Origin: CAYWKS01 sp964458935 | Lineage (GTDB): Bacteria > Planctomycetota > Phycisphaerae > Phycisphaerales > Zrk34 | Direction of reading: 5' to 3' | DNA length: 64,000 nt | Assembly: GCA_964458935.1 (NCBI GenBank) | Contig: CAYWKS010000002.1 | Location: 1 to 64,000 of the forward strand | Shown here: piece after piece, positions 1 through 8,128 of the stretch | How the letters are laid out: each line of letters begins with the position of its first letter | Position numbering within the stretch: position 1 is the stretch's first letter | Position numbers and translations under genes: made by a program | Notes under the pieces: model-generated | What the model was told of the DNA's origin: nothing | What the model saw: the letters and a program-made list of their open reading frames with translations, nothing else | The model's database searches: none

Positions 1-563
1 GAGTAACTCGCCGGGTCATTATGCAAAAGGCACGCCGTCATCCGCCGAGGCGGACTCCGACCGCTGTGTAGGCGTACGGTTTCAGGTACTCTTTCACTCC
101 CCTTATAGGGGTGCTTTTCATCATTCAGTCGCCTTACTGATTCACTATCGGTCGTCAGAGAGTATTTAGCCTTGGGGGGTGGTCCCCCCGTGTTCACACG
201 GAGTTTCACGAGCTCCGTGCTACTCGAGGGCTCACCAGCTACATTGCTACAGGACTATCACCTTCTATGGTTGGGCTTTCCATCCCATTCACGCCGCTAC
301 TGGCTAATCCGATTTCGCTCGCCGCTACTCACGGAATCGAGGTTTCTTTCTTTTCCTGTGGGTACTTAGATGTTTCAGTTCTCCACGTTCGCCCCGACGG
401 CCTATGCATTCAGCCGCCGGTTTCCCGAAGGAAGGGTTTCCCCATTCGGAGACCTCAGGATCACAGCTTGATTGCCAGCTCCCCTGAGATTATCGCAGGC
501 TTCCACGTCCTTCATCGCCTTCTGACGCCAAGACATCCACCGCGCGCCCTTGATAGCTTGATC
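1..563 (-). rRNA. 23S ribosomal RNA, 5' part (continues beyond the left edge)
   Basis: Read on the minus strand this is the 5' domain of bacterial 23S rRNA. The 5' end is placed near 563 because the stretch 534-563 reads GATCAAGCTATCAAGGGCGC and then CGGTGGATG, matching the conserved start of 23S (E. coli: GGTTAAG...CGGTGGATG). The next conserved block (TTGGCGTCAGAAGGCGATGA) follows directly. The gene runs off the window at position 1, so its 3' end and any 5S gene are not visible. No 16S or tRNA gene lies upstream; the next gene is a protein gene on the other strand, and a promoter sits about 240 bases upstream of the 5' end. Confidence 0.97.
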
Positions 564-611
564 ACACCGACCTCAGGCCGATGCTCCAAGCCACCTCAGA
601 GCCTTGCTCGA

Positions 612-639
612 CCGGTTCGTGACTAAGCTCACGAACCGG
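612..639 (-). other. Perfect hairpin in the 23S leader
   Basis: An 11-base-pair inverted repeat (612-622 with 629-639) has a six-base loop, and a second smaller stem (646-650 with 656-660) follows. It lies between boxA and the mature 23S 5' end, so it would be part of the precursor rRNA. It could be a processing site or a local leader structure. The partner strand of the usual long 23S processing stem would be beyond the left edge. Confidence 0.6.
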
Positions 640-670
640 GATGGTTGTTGTGCGACAACACTTTTGTTCA

Positions 671-685
671 CTTGTCAAAGAACGC
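671..685 (-). promoter_or_regulatory. boxA antitermination element of the 23S leader
   Basis: On the minus strand this reads GCGTTCTTTGACAAG, close to the bacterial rRNA boxA consensus (TGYTCTTTRACAA). It lies about 90 bases downstream of the predicted transcription start and about 110 bases before the mature 23S. boxA recruits the NusB/NusE antitermination complex, which protects long untranslated rRNA transcripts from Rho. Its presence supports independent transcription of this 23S gene. Confidence 0.75.
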
Positions 686-782
686 ATCCCGCATCGCTGC
701 GGGCGGTGGCCTCCGCCGGCCGGAACATCGCGTGATGCGTCCGGGCCCAAAGACGGCGGCTGCCGCTCGAAGCGAGCCGAGC

Positions 783-810
783 ATGTTACTTTGTTCCCAG
801 CCGCTGTCAA
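783..810 (-). promoter_or_regulatory. Promoter of the 23S rRNA gene
   Basis: On the minus strand a perfect -35 TTGACA (805-810) is followed after 16 bases by a -10 TAACAT (783-788). The discriminator downstream is GC-rich (GCTCGGC), as at stringently controlled rRNA promoters. Transcription should start near 776, giving a leader of about 210 bases that holds boxA and the hairpin. Upstream of -35 the sequence is moderately AT-rich. Confidence 0.75.
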
Positions 811-1124
811 CCGATTCTTAACGGCTTCGGAACAAAATCTTCCATCCCAATCCGTTTGAAGGAGCAACCCCGGTAAACAAATCGGGGCCGTCGGCAAAGG
901 CCGCGGCCCCGTCAAGGGTCAACGCAGTACTTGCCGAACTCTACCGTCGGTCTGGTTGGCGGTTACGCATACGGTTCGGTAGTGCCTCCTTCGCAGCACG
1001 ATATCATACACATCGGATGGATCGCGTCAAGTCCCCGATCGGGTCGGGCTTATCGGCCGCCCCCGGGCACCCGGGCGGCCGGTCTGGGCGTCAATACCGG
1101 TCGCGTCGCGATCAACCCGTGCAG

Positions 1125-1130
1125 TAGAAT
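1125..1130 (+). promoter_or_regulatory. -10 element of the HAD gene, predicted leaderless
   Basis: TAGAAT matches the -10 consensus at five of six positions and ends seven bases before the ATG at 1138, so transcription would start at or next to the start codon. No Shine-Dalgarno sequence is present, which fits a leaderless message. No clear -35 box is seen. Confidence 0.45.
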
Positions 1131-1137
1131 CATCGGC

Positions 1138-1821
1138 ATGAAGCTGCTTTTGTTTGACATCGACGGCACATTAATTGGGTCTAACGGGGCGGGCATACGC
1201 GCCATGACCGCCGCCGGCCGGGCACTGTTCGGCGAGCAGTTCTCCTTCGACGGGCTGATCGCCGCCGGCGGGCTGGACACGATCCTGTTCTCCGAGGCCG
1301 CAGCCACGCACGGCCTGGAAGATCATCATCTCCATCACGACCGCTTCCACGATCGTTACGTCGACCAGCTCGCCAGCGACTTCGAGACCCGCGCTTCCCA
1401 GGCCCGTCCCAAGCCCGGCGTGATCGACCTGCTGGGCGAACTCCGCGGGCGATCGGATGTGCGGCTGGGCATCGTCTCGGGCAACTTCCGGCGGGCGGCG
1501 GACATCAAGCTCATGGCCGCCGGCATCGATCCGGGCTGGTTCGCCGTGACCGGTTACGCCGACGACGGGCCCGATCGCCCGGCGCTGGTGCGGCATGCCA
1601 TCGATGCGTTCGAGTCCGGCGAGGGCGTCATCGCCCGCCGCGACGTGATCGTCATCGGCGACACCCCGCGCGACGTGCACTGCGCCCACGCGAACGGCTG
1701 CATCGCCTTCGCTGTCGCGACGGGTCCGTATTCAACGACCGACTTGAGCGAGGCCGGCGCGGACGTGGCGGTGCAAGACCTCACGAACGCCTCGGCGCTG
1801 GTTGATCTGTTGGATCGGTAG
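1138..1821 (+). CDS. HAD-superfamily phosphatase
   Basis: A 227-residue soluble hydrolase of the haloacid dehalogenase superfamily, phosphoglycolate-phosphatase-like. Motif I is FDIDGTL near residue 5, with the nucleophile Asp and the general acid Asp two residues later. Motif II is VSGN near residue 120, and motif IV is the GDTPRD stretch near residue 177. The insert between motifs I and II is a helical cap of the size usual in subfamily IA. The frame is open further upstream, but this ATG starts exactly at the conserved beta strand before motif I and has a -10 box seven bases upstream. The substrate cannot be told from sequence. The next gene converges on it with a 63-base gap. Confidence 0.85.
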   Translation: MKLLLFDIDGTLIGSNGAGIRAMTAAGRALFGEQFSFDGLIAAGGLDTILFSEAAATHGLEDHHLHHDRFHDRYVDQLASDFETRASQARPKPGVIDLLGELRGRSDVRLGIVSGNFRRAADIKLMAAGIDPGWFAVTGYADDGPDRPALVRHAIDAFESGEGVIARRDVIVIGDTPRDVHCAHANGCIAFAVATGPYSTTDLSEAGADVAVQDLTNASALVDLLDR

Positions 1822-1884
1822 GCCGCGCATGCCGCGGGCCGGCGAGCCCCGGCGTGAGCGAGTTCACACGGTTCGGGTCGGCGG

Positions 1885-3351
1885 CTATGCGCCCAGCTTC
1901 CGCCGCATGATCTTCCCGGTCGGGCTGCGCGGCAGTTCTTCGACGCAGTGGATCTCCCGGGGCACCTTGTATCCGGCGAGCTTGTCGCGGCACCAGCCGC
2001 GCAACGCCTGCTCGTCGAACGCCTGGCCCTCGTTGAGCTCGACGTAAGCCACCGGGACTTCGCCGCGGGATTCGTCGGGCTTGCCGATCACGCCGCACGC
2101 CTGGACCGACGGATGGTCCGCGAGCACTTCCTCGATCTCGCGGGGGAAGACGTTCTCGCCGCCGATGATCATCATCTCCTTCAGCCGCCCGGTGATGTAG
2201 AGATAGTCATCGGCATCGAGTCGACCGATGTCGCCGGTGCGGAAGTAGCCGTCTGCGTCGATGGCTTCGGCGGTGAGGTCGGACCGCTTGTAGTAGCCGG
2301 CCATGACATTGGGCCCGCGGACGAGGATGTGGCCTTCCGTGTCGGGCGGGAGCGGCTTGCCGGTGTCGATGTCGACGACCTGGACCTGCACGCGGGGCAG
2401 GAGCTTGCCGACCGACCCGTCGCGGTACATGTGCGGCATGGCCCAGGAGACGACCGGCGCGGTCTCCGTCAGGCCGTAGCCTTCGAGGATCCTGACGCTG
2501 AACCGCTCGTGGAAGGACTCCCGCGTGCGCTGGGGCAGCGGCTCGGCGCCACTGATCGCCAGCTCGATCGACCGCCAATCGACGGGCGAGGCGTTCTTGA
2601 CGTTGGCCAGGGCGCTGTACATCGAGGGGATCGCCATGAACACGTCGGGCTTGTGCTGGGCGATGAGCTTGATGAGTCGACCGGGCACGAACCGCGCCGA
2701 GTAGATCACCCGCGCCCCCAGCCGCAACGGGATCAGCGTCAGGGCGTTGAGCCCGAAGCTGTGGAACTGCGGCAGGACGCCGAGGAACCCGTTGCTCTCG
2801 GTGAGCCCGGCGAGTTCGATCGCGTCATCGACGTTGGCGCGGAGGTTGCGGTGGGTGAGCATGACGCCCTTGGGCTGCCCGCTCGTGCCGGAGGTGTAAA
2901 GGATCGCGGCCAGCTCGTCGCCCTTGTAGCGGCAGCGCACGGGCAGCCACCGCCGCGGCAAGCCGCCCAGGCTCAGCTCATCCAGCTTCATCACGTTCAC
3001 GCCGCGCGGCGTCCAGCCCAGGTGATCGAGCATCGCCCCGGCCGTGACCAGCGTGTCCGCGTCGCAGTGGTCGAGCACCTGTTGCCGCTCGGCATCGGCG
3101 AAGAGGTAGTTGATCGGCACGGCGACGCGATCGCCCAGCCAAGTCGCCAGCAGCGCCATGGCGAACGCCCCGCTGGTCGGGAGCATGATCGCCACGTGCC
3201 TGGCGGTGTCGGCCTTGTCCATCTGCCGGCGGAGGTTCATCGCCCCGAGCACCAGTTCGGCGTAACGCCAGGATCGCTGATCGTCGACGATGCAGACGCG
3301 GAGCGGGTGCCGCGCCGCGGTCCGCAGGATGGGCCAGAGCATGCTGTCCAT
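1885..3351 (-). CDS. AMP-forming acyl-CoA ligase
   Basis: A 488-residue adenylate-forming enzyme that activates a carboxylic acid with ATP and CoA; the family includes medium- and long-chain fatty-acid CoA ligases. Visible motifs are the phosphate loop YTSGTSGQPKGVM (about 152-164), GYGLTETAP (about 291-299), the hinge RTGDIG (371-376), GRLKEM (388-393) and the C-terminal SPTGK, whose lysine (about 480) catalyses adenylation. It is somewhat shorter than typical FadD (about 560), mainly at the N terminus. Only 42 bases separate its start from the divergent lipoprotein gene. The substrate is unknown; lipid metabolism is the default guess. Confidence 0.85.
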   Translation of the reverse strand: MDSMLWPILRTAARHPLRVCIVDDQRSWRYAELVLGAMNLRRQMDKADTARHVAIMLPTSGAFAMALLATWLGDRVAVPINYLFADAERQQVLDHCDADTLVTAGAMLDHLGWTPRGVNVMKLDELSLGGLPRRWLPVRCRYKGDELAAILYTSGTSGQPKGVMLTHRNLRANVDDAIELAGLTESNGFLGVLPQFHSFGLNALTLIPLRLGARVIYSARFVPGRLIKLIAQHKPDVFMAIPSMYSALANVKNASPVDWRSIELAISGAEPLPQRTRESFHERFSVRILEGYGLTETAPVVSWAMPHMYRDGSVGKLLPRVQVQVVDIDTGKPLPPDTEGHILVRGPNVMAGYYKRSDLTAEAIDADGYFRTGDIGRLDADDYLYITGRLKEMMIIGGENVFPREIEEVLADHPSVQACGVIGKPDESRGEVPVAYVELNEGQAFDEQALRGWCRDKLAGYKVPREIHCVEELPRSPTGKIMRRKLGA

Positions 3352-3379
3352 GGGCGTATTTCCAACCGTGAGCTTGCTG

Positions 3380-3385
3380 TAGAAT
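3380..3385 (+). promoter_or_regulatory. -10 element of the SPOR lipoprotein gene
   Basis: TAGAAT ends eight bases before the ATG at 3394. A weak -35-like ATTTCC lies at 3358-3363 with a 16-base spacer. As for the HAD gene, the position predicts a leaderless or nearly leaderless transcript. The element lies inside the 42-base divergent spacer. Confidence 0.4.
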
Positions 3386-3393
3386 AGCAGCCC

Positions 3394-4185
3394 ATGTTAG
3401 GCACGAGAAGACATGCGCAGGCGATCGCGGGCGGGCTGATCATCGCGGTCTGCGTTGGCCTGGCCGGCTGCAGCGAGGCGAGCAAGACCACGCAGGCCCA
3501 GGTGATGCGGCACTACGAGGCGGGGCTTTATCGCCAGGCCTACGAAGGCGCCCAGCGCATAGCGCGGGCGAGCTCCGGCCGCGACCGCCGCGTGGCTCAG
3601 TACCTGGCGGGTTTGAGCGCGTATCGGCTCGGGCGGACGAGCGAGGCGTTGAGCCTGCTCAAGCCGGTCGCCGACCGCGGCGAGACGGACGTGGCCGGGC
3701 CCGCGGCCGCGACGGTGGGGATCCTCTACACCGATCGCCTGGACTACGCGCAGGCGTTGCGGTACATGCGGAAAGCCGAGGCGCGGCTGCACGGCGAGGA
3801 CCGCGCCCGCGTGCTGTATCAGACGGCCCTGGTCGAGCAGCGGCAGGGCCAATGGTCCAGCGCCCAGCGGCACCTGTCGTTGGCGTTGTCGATGAGCCGT
3901 GACGCGGCGTTGCGGAAGGTGATCCGCCAGCGGCTGGGCTCGGAGGCGTTCACGCTGCAGTTCGGGGCGTATTCGCGGCACGAGCTGGCCCACCGCCATG
4001 CCGGCCGCATCCGCCGGTCGATCGACCGGGCGCGGATCGGGGCGGTGTCGGTGGTGCCCAGCGTGACGGAGCGGGGCGAAAGGCTGTATCTTGTGCAGGC
4101 CGGCCGGTTCGACAGCCAGCCGGCCGCCGCCGCCGCGCGGCGCCGCACCGGGATCGACGACGCGATCGTCGTGCCCGCCGACTGA
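3394..4185 (+). CDS. TPR/SPOR-domain lipoprotein
   Basis: A 263-residue predicted lipoprotein. The N terminus has a hydrophobic stretch ending in the lipobox LAGC (Cys about 26), so the mature protein should be acylated. Residues about 30-180 are tetratricopeptide-like helices (YRQAYEGAQ, AGLSAYRLGRTSEAL, ALRYMRKAEARL). The C-terminal 75 residues look like a SPOR domain (LQFGAYSRHELAHRHA ... RLYLVQAGRF), which binds septal peptidoglycan lacking stem peptides. A role in cell-envelope or division-site assembly is the family expectation. fumC follows on the same strand after about 100 bases, probably by chance. Confidence 0.8.
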   Translation: MLGTRRHAQAIAGGLIIAVCVGLAGCSEASKTTQAQVMRHYEAGLYRQAYEGAQRIARASSGRDRRVAQYLAGLSAYRLGRTSEALSLLKPVADRGETDVAGPAAATVGILYTDRLDYAQALRYMRKAEARLHGEDRARVLYQTALVEQRQGQWSSAQRHLSLALSMSRDAALRKVIRQRLGSEAFTLQFGAYSRHELAHRHAGRIRRSIDRARIGAVSVVPSVTERGERLYLVQAGRFDSQPAAAAARRRTGIDDAIVVPAD

Positions 4186-4281
4186 CCCACCGCGACACGG
4201 ATCGCCGCGGCCCGACGGGGCCGGCCCGACACCCACCGCTTTGCCCCCACACCCGCCAACCCCACACGAAGGATGGATCGG

Positions 4282-5700
4282 ATGACCGAGACGAAGACCC
4301 GGATTGAGAAGGACTCGATGGGCGAGATGCCCGTGCCCGCCGACGCGCTGTACGGCGCGAGCACCGCCCGCGCCGTGCAGAACTTCCCGATCGCCCACCG
4401 GCCGGTGCCGGCGGCGGTGATCCACGCGTTCGGCCACCTCAAGGCCGCCTGCGCCCAGGCCAACCGGGACCTGGGCAAGCTGGACGCCAGGCTGGCCGAG
4501 GCCATCATCGCCGCCGCCGACGAGGTCGCCCGGGGCATGCACGACGGCCAGTTCCCCGTCGACGTGTACCAGACCGGCTCGGGCACGAGCACGAACATGA
4601 ACGCCAACGAGGTGATCGCGGCGCTGGCCAACGAGAAGCTTGGCCTGGGCGCGACGGTCAAGGCCGACGGCGGCGTCCACCCCAATGACCACGTCAACAT
4701 GGGCCAGTCGAGCAACGACACGTTCCCGGCGGCGATGCACATCGCCGGGGCGCTGCGGATCAGCGGCGACCTGGTGCCGGCGCTCAAGCGGCTACACGCC
4801 GAACTCGACGCCAAGGCCAAGCAATGGGACCGCATCGTGAAGATCGGCCGCACGCACCTGATGGACGCCACGCCCATCCGCGTCGGGCAGGTCTTCGGCG
4901 GGTACGCCCGCCAGGCCGAGTGGTCCGTCCTCCGCGCCGATTGGGCGATGAAGGAGATGCTGGTGAACATGCCGATCGGCGGCACGGCCGTCGGCACCGG
5001 CATCAACACGCACGGCGACTTCGCCCCGCGGGTGTGCACGGCGCTCAGCGAGCGGCTGGGCGTGGAGTTCGAGGAGGCGGCCAACCACCCCGAGGCCCAG
5101 GCCGCCAAGGACGCGTTCGTCAGCGCCCACGGCCACCTCAAGACCATCGCGGCCAGCCTGAGCAAGATCGCCAACGACATCCGCCACCTCGGCAGCGGCC
5201 CCCGGTGCGGGATCGGGGAGCTGAACCTGCCGGCGATCCAGCCCGGTTCGTCGATCATGCCCGGCAAGGTCAACCCGGTGATCTGCGAGTCGGTCGTGCA
5301 GGTCGCCTGCCGCGTGATCGGCAACGACGCGACGGTGACGACGTCGGGCCTCGGCGGCGTGGGCAGCCTGTTCGAGCTCAACGTCGCCATGCCCGTCATG
5401 ATCGACGCGTTCCTGGAGAGCACCACGCTGCTGGCCAATGTCAGCAACGTGTTCGTCGACAAGCTGCTGGGCGGGCTGACCGTCGATGAGCAGCGCTGCA
5501 CCGACCTGATCGAGCAGTCGCTGATGACCATCACGGCGCTGGCGCCGGAGGTCGGCTACGACAAGTGCGCCGCCCTGGCCAAGCAGGCTCACCACGAAGG
5601 CAAGACCATCAAGCAGCTCGTCGGCGAGCTGAACCTGATGTCGGCCGAGCGGCTCGAGGAACTGATGAACTATGACGCGATGACCCGGCCGGGCGAATAG
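4282..5700 (+). CDS. fumC: Fumarate hydratase, class II
   Basis: A 472-residue fumarase of the iron-independent class II type, which interconverts fumarate and malate in the citric acid cycle. The superfamily signature GSSIMPGKVNP is near residue 322, and the class II blocks GTSTNMNANEV, SSNDTFPAAMH and HPNDHVN are intact. An upstream in-frame ATG at 4273 abuts the AAGG sequence, whereas the ATG at 4282 is nine bases downstream of it, so 4282 is chosen. Length is normal for FumC. Its stop is only four bases from the stop of the convergent glycosyltransferase gene. Confidence 0.96.
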   Translation: MTETKTRIEKDSMGEMPVPADALYGASTARAVQNFPIAHRPVPAAVIHAFGHLKAACAQANRDLGKLDARLAEAIIAAADEVARGMHDGQFPVDVYQTGSGTSTNMNANEVIAALANEKLGLGATVKADGGVHPNDHVNMGQSSNDTFPAAMHIAGALRISGDLVPALKRLHAELDAKAKQWDRIVKIGRTHLMDATPIRVGQVFGGYARQAEWSVLRADWAMKEMLVNMPIGGTAVGTGINTHGDFAPRVCTALSERLGVEFEEAANHPEAQAAKDAFVSAHGHLKTIAASLSKIANDIRHLGSGPRCGIGELNLPAIQPGSSIMPGKVNPVICESVVQVACRVIGNDATVTTSGLGGVGSLFELNVAMPVMIDAFLESTTLLANVSNVFVDKLLGGLTVDEQRCTDLIEQSLMTITALAPEVGYDKCAALAKQAHHEGKTIKQLVGELNLMSAERLEELMNYDAMTRPGE

Positions 5701-5704
5701 GGCG

Positions 5705-6814
5705 CTACGGCGCGGCCAGTCCGCGGTAGAGCTGGGCCATCCGGTCGACCATCGCCTCGACGCTGAACTCGTTGACGGCGCGCTGCCGCGCGGCGCGGGC
5801 CATCGCGCCGCGGCGCGGCGCGTCATCGAGCAGCGTCTCGATGCGCTCGGTCAACCCGTCGACGTCGCTCGGCTCGAACAGCAGGCCGACGTCAGGCGTG
5901 ACGGCCTCGGGGATGCCGCCGACGTTGGACCCGATCACCGCCGTGCCGCAGCTCATGGCCTCGACGACCGCGGTGCCCAAGCCTTCCTCGCGCGAGGGCA
6001 GCACGAACAGGTCCATCAGCCGGATCAGGCGCTCGGCGTCGGTGCGGAACCCGGTGAAGACCACGCGATCGCTGACGCCCAGGCGTTCGGCCAGGGCCTG
6101 CCACTTGCGGTAGGCCTCGCCGACGATGAGCAGCCGCAGGGGCAAGTCGGGCCGTCGCGTGACGAGCCTGGCCGCCGCCTCGAGCAGCCAGTCCACGCCC
6201 TTGCGCTTGACCAGTGTGCTGACGTGACCCACGACCAGGTCCCCGGGTCGCAAGCCGAGTTCATCGCGCAGCGGGTCATCGGGGCTCGAGCCTTCCGCGG
6301 GCGACCACCGTTCGGTGTCGACGGCGGTGCGGATCGTGGTCAGCTTCTGCTCGGGCAGTCGATCGTCGAGGGACAGGCGCCGCACGTAATCGGAGATGCA
6401 GACGACGCGGTCGCAGGGCACGAACAGCAGCCGGCTGAACAGGCCGGAGCTGAGCGGGACGTGGTTGTGCCGGGTGCGGATGAGGTGGGGGCATCCGCCG
6501 AGCAGGCGGACGATCGCCGCGAGCAGGTGGTCACGGGGTCCGTGGCAGTGCAGGAGGTCGACGCGGCGTTTTCGGAGCAGGCGCCACAAGCGCGGGACGG
6601 AGGTGTAGGTGCCCGAGCCGTACAGTGGCATCTCGACCGGCTCGACGCCGCGTTCGCGGGCGTGGCGGGCCAGGCCGCTGTCGGGGTGCGTCACGAGGTC
6701 GCATTCGAACCCGCGCCGGCGTAGGCCGACGACCATGTTGAGCGTTCGGTTGGTCTGGCCGGTCCAGCCGCGCTGGCGATCGATGTGGACGATGCGCAGG
6801 GTCACGGCGAGCAT
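5705..6814 (-). CDS. Glycosyltransferase family 4
   Basis: A 369-residue retaining glycosyltransferase with two Rossmann-like halves (GT-B fold). The N-terminal half has the acceptor-side motif RIVHIDRQRGWTGQTNR and HCHGPRDHLL. The C-terminal half has the nucleotide-sugar site KRKGVDWLLEAA and the conserved PSREEGLGTAVVEAMSCG, the EX7E motif of GT4 enzymes. The open frame extends far upstream, but that extension is antisense to trpB; the ATG at 6814 begins just before the first beta strand. It probably transfers a sugar to a lipid or envelope glycan. No polysaccharide cluster surrounds it, so the product is unknown. Confidence 0.88.
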   Translation of the reverse strand: MLAVTLRIVHIDRQRGWTGQTNRTLNMVVGLRRRGFECDLVTHPDSGLARHARERGVEPVEMPLYGSGTYTSVPRLWRLLRKRRVDLLHCHGPRDHLLAAIVRLLGGCPHLIRTRHNHVPLSSGLFSRLLFVPCDRVVCISDYVRRLSLDDRLPEQKLTTIRTAVDTERWSPAEGSSPDDPLRDELGLRPGDLVVGHVSTLVKRKGVDWLLEAAARLVTRRPDLPLRLLIVGEAYRKWQALAERLGVSDRVVFTGFRTDAERLIRLMDLFVLPSREEGLGTAVVEAMSCGTAVIGSNVGGIPEAVTPDVGLLFEPSDVDGLTERIETLLDDAPRRGAMARAARQRAVNEFSVEAMVDRMAQLYRGLAAP

Positions 6815-6885
6815 GCTAGAGCAAGCCGCGGCGGGCAGCCACCGGGCTGCGGCCATCGTCACTTTCCCCGCCGGCGGCACGACCC

Positions 6886-6891
6886 TACACT
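6886..6891 (+). promoter_or_regulatory. -10 element of trpB, predicted leaderless
   Basis: TACACT ends seven bases before the trpB ATG, placing the transcription start at the start codon. No Shine-Dalgarno sequence is seen. The -35 region is not recognisable. Confidence 0.35.
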
Positions 6892-6898
6892 TGCGTCG

Positions 6899-8128
6899 AT
6901 GAGTGACCCGGCAACAGATCGGACGTCGGCCGACCCCGTCGTTGCCCCGGACGCGCGGGGGTACTTCGGGGAATATGGCGGCGTGTTTGTTCCCGAGACG
7001 CTGATGCATGCGTTGGAGGAGCTGCGCGAGGCGTACGCGGCGGCGCAGGCCGACCCCGGCTTCAAGACGCAGCTCGAAGCGTTGCTGTCGCGGTATGTGG
7101 GCCGGCCGACGCCGCTGTACCACGCGGCGCGGCTGAGCCAGCATTGCGGCGGGGCTCAGGTCTACTTCAAGCGGGAGGACCTGGCGCACACGGGCGCCCA
7201 CAAGATCAACAACACGATCGGCCAGGCGCTGCTGACGGTCCGCATGGGCAAGCGGCGGGTCATCGCCGAGACCGGCGCAGGTCAGCACGGGGTGGCCACG
7301 GCGACGGCCGCGGCGCTGCTCGGGCTGGACTGCGACGTGTACATGGGCACCGAGGACATGCGGCGGCAGCGGCCCAACGTCACGCGGATGGAGCTGCTCG
7401 GGGCGAGGTGCATCGGCGTGGAGTCGGGCTCCCGGACGCTCAAGGACGCGACCAACCAGGCGATGCGCGACTGGATGGGCAGCGTGGAGGACACGCACTA
7501 CATCATCGGCTCGGTCGTCGGGCCGCACCCGTTCCCGCTGATCGTCCGCGACTTCCAGGCGGTGATCGGGCGCGAGACGATCGAGCAGAGCCGGTCGCAG
7601 TTGCAGCGTCTGCCGGACGTGGTGGTCGCGTGCGTGGGCGGGGGATCGAACGCGGCGGGGATGTTTCACCCGTTCGTGGGCGAGGCGTCGGTGAAGCTGG
7701 TCGGCGTGGAGGCCGGGGGCCGGGGCGGCGAGTCGGGCGAGCACGCGGCGCCGCTGAACTTCGGGTCGCCGGGTGTGCTGCACGGCTCGCGGAGCTACGT
7801 GATGCAGGACCCCGACGGCCAGACCGGCGCGGTGCATTCGGTCTCGGCCGGTCTGGATTACCCCGGCGTGGGCCCGGAGCACAGCTACTGGCACGACCTG
7901 GGCCGCGTGCAGTACACCCAGTGCACCGACGCGGCGGCGATGGATGCGTTCGCCACGTGCTGCCGGCTGGAAGGGATCATCCCGGCGCTGGAGACGGCGC
8001 ACGCGGTGGCCCATGCGATGCAACTCGCCGGCCAACTCGAACCCGATCGGACCATCGTGGTGAACCTGTCCGGCCGGGGCGACAAGGACATCGACGAGGT
8101 GGTGCGGCTGCAGTCGGGTGCGGGCTGA
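6899..8128 (+). CDS. trpB: Tryptophan synthase beta chain
   Basis: A 409-residue PLP enzyme that condenses indole with serine to give tryptophan. The PLP lysine is in HTGAHKINN (Lys about 102), the phosphate-binding loop is GGGSNAAG, and GRGDKD is near the C terminus. The start FGEYGGVFVPETL is typical of the TrpB1 type that pairs with TrpA. The gene stands alone here: no trpA, trpC or trpF is adjacent, although trpA normally follows. This suggests a dispersed trp pathway. The ATG was chosen because it begins the conserved region and carries a -10 box at leaderless distance. Confidence 0.97.
   Translation: MSDPATDRTSADPVVAPDARGYFGEYGGVFVPETLMHALEELREAYAAAQADPGFKTQLEALLSRYVGRPTPLYHAARLSQHCGGAQVYFKREDLAHTGAHKINNTIGQALLTVRMGKRRVIAETGAGQHGVATATAAALLGLDCDVYMGTEDMRRQRPNVTRMELLGARCIGVESGSRTLKDATNQAMRDWMGSVEDTHYIIGSVVGPHPFPLIVRDFQAVIGRETIEQSRSQLQRLPDVVVACVGGGSNAAGMFHPFVGEASVKLVGVEAGGRGGESGEHAAPLNFGSPGVLHGSRSYVMQDPDGQTGAVHSVSAGLDYPGVGPEHSYWHDLGRVQYTQCTDAAAMDAFATCCRLEGIIPALETAHAVAHAMQLAGQLEPDRTIVVNLSGRGDKDIDEVVRLQSGAG

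Noticed and set aside
172..915. Short open frames inside the 23S gene and its leader
   Set aside because: They lie in rRNA and in its promoter-leader region.
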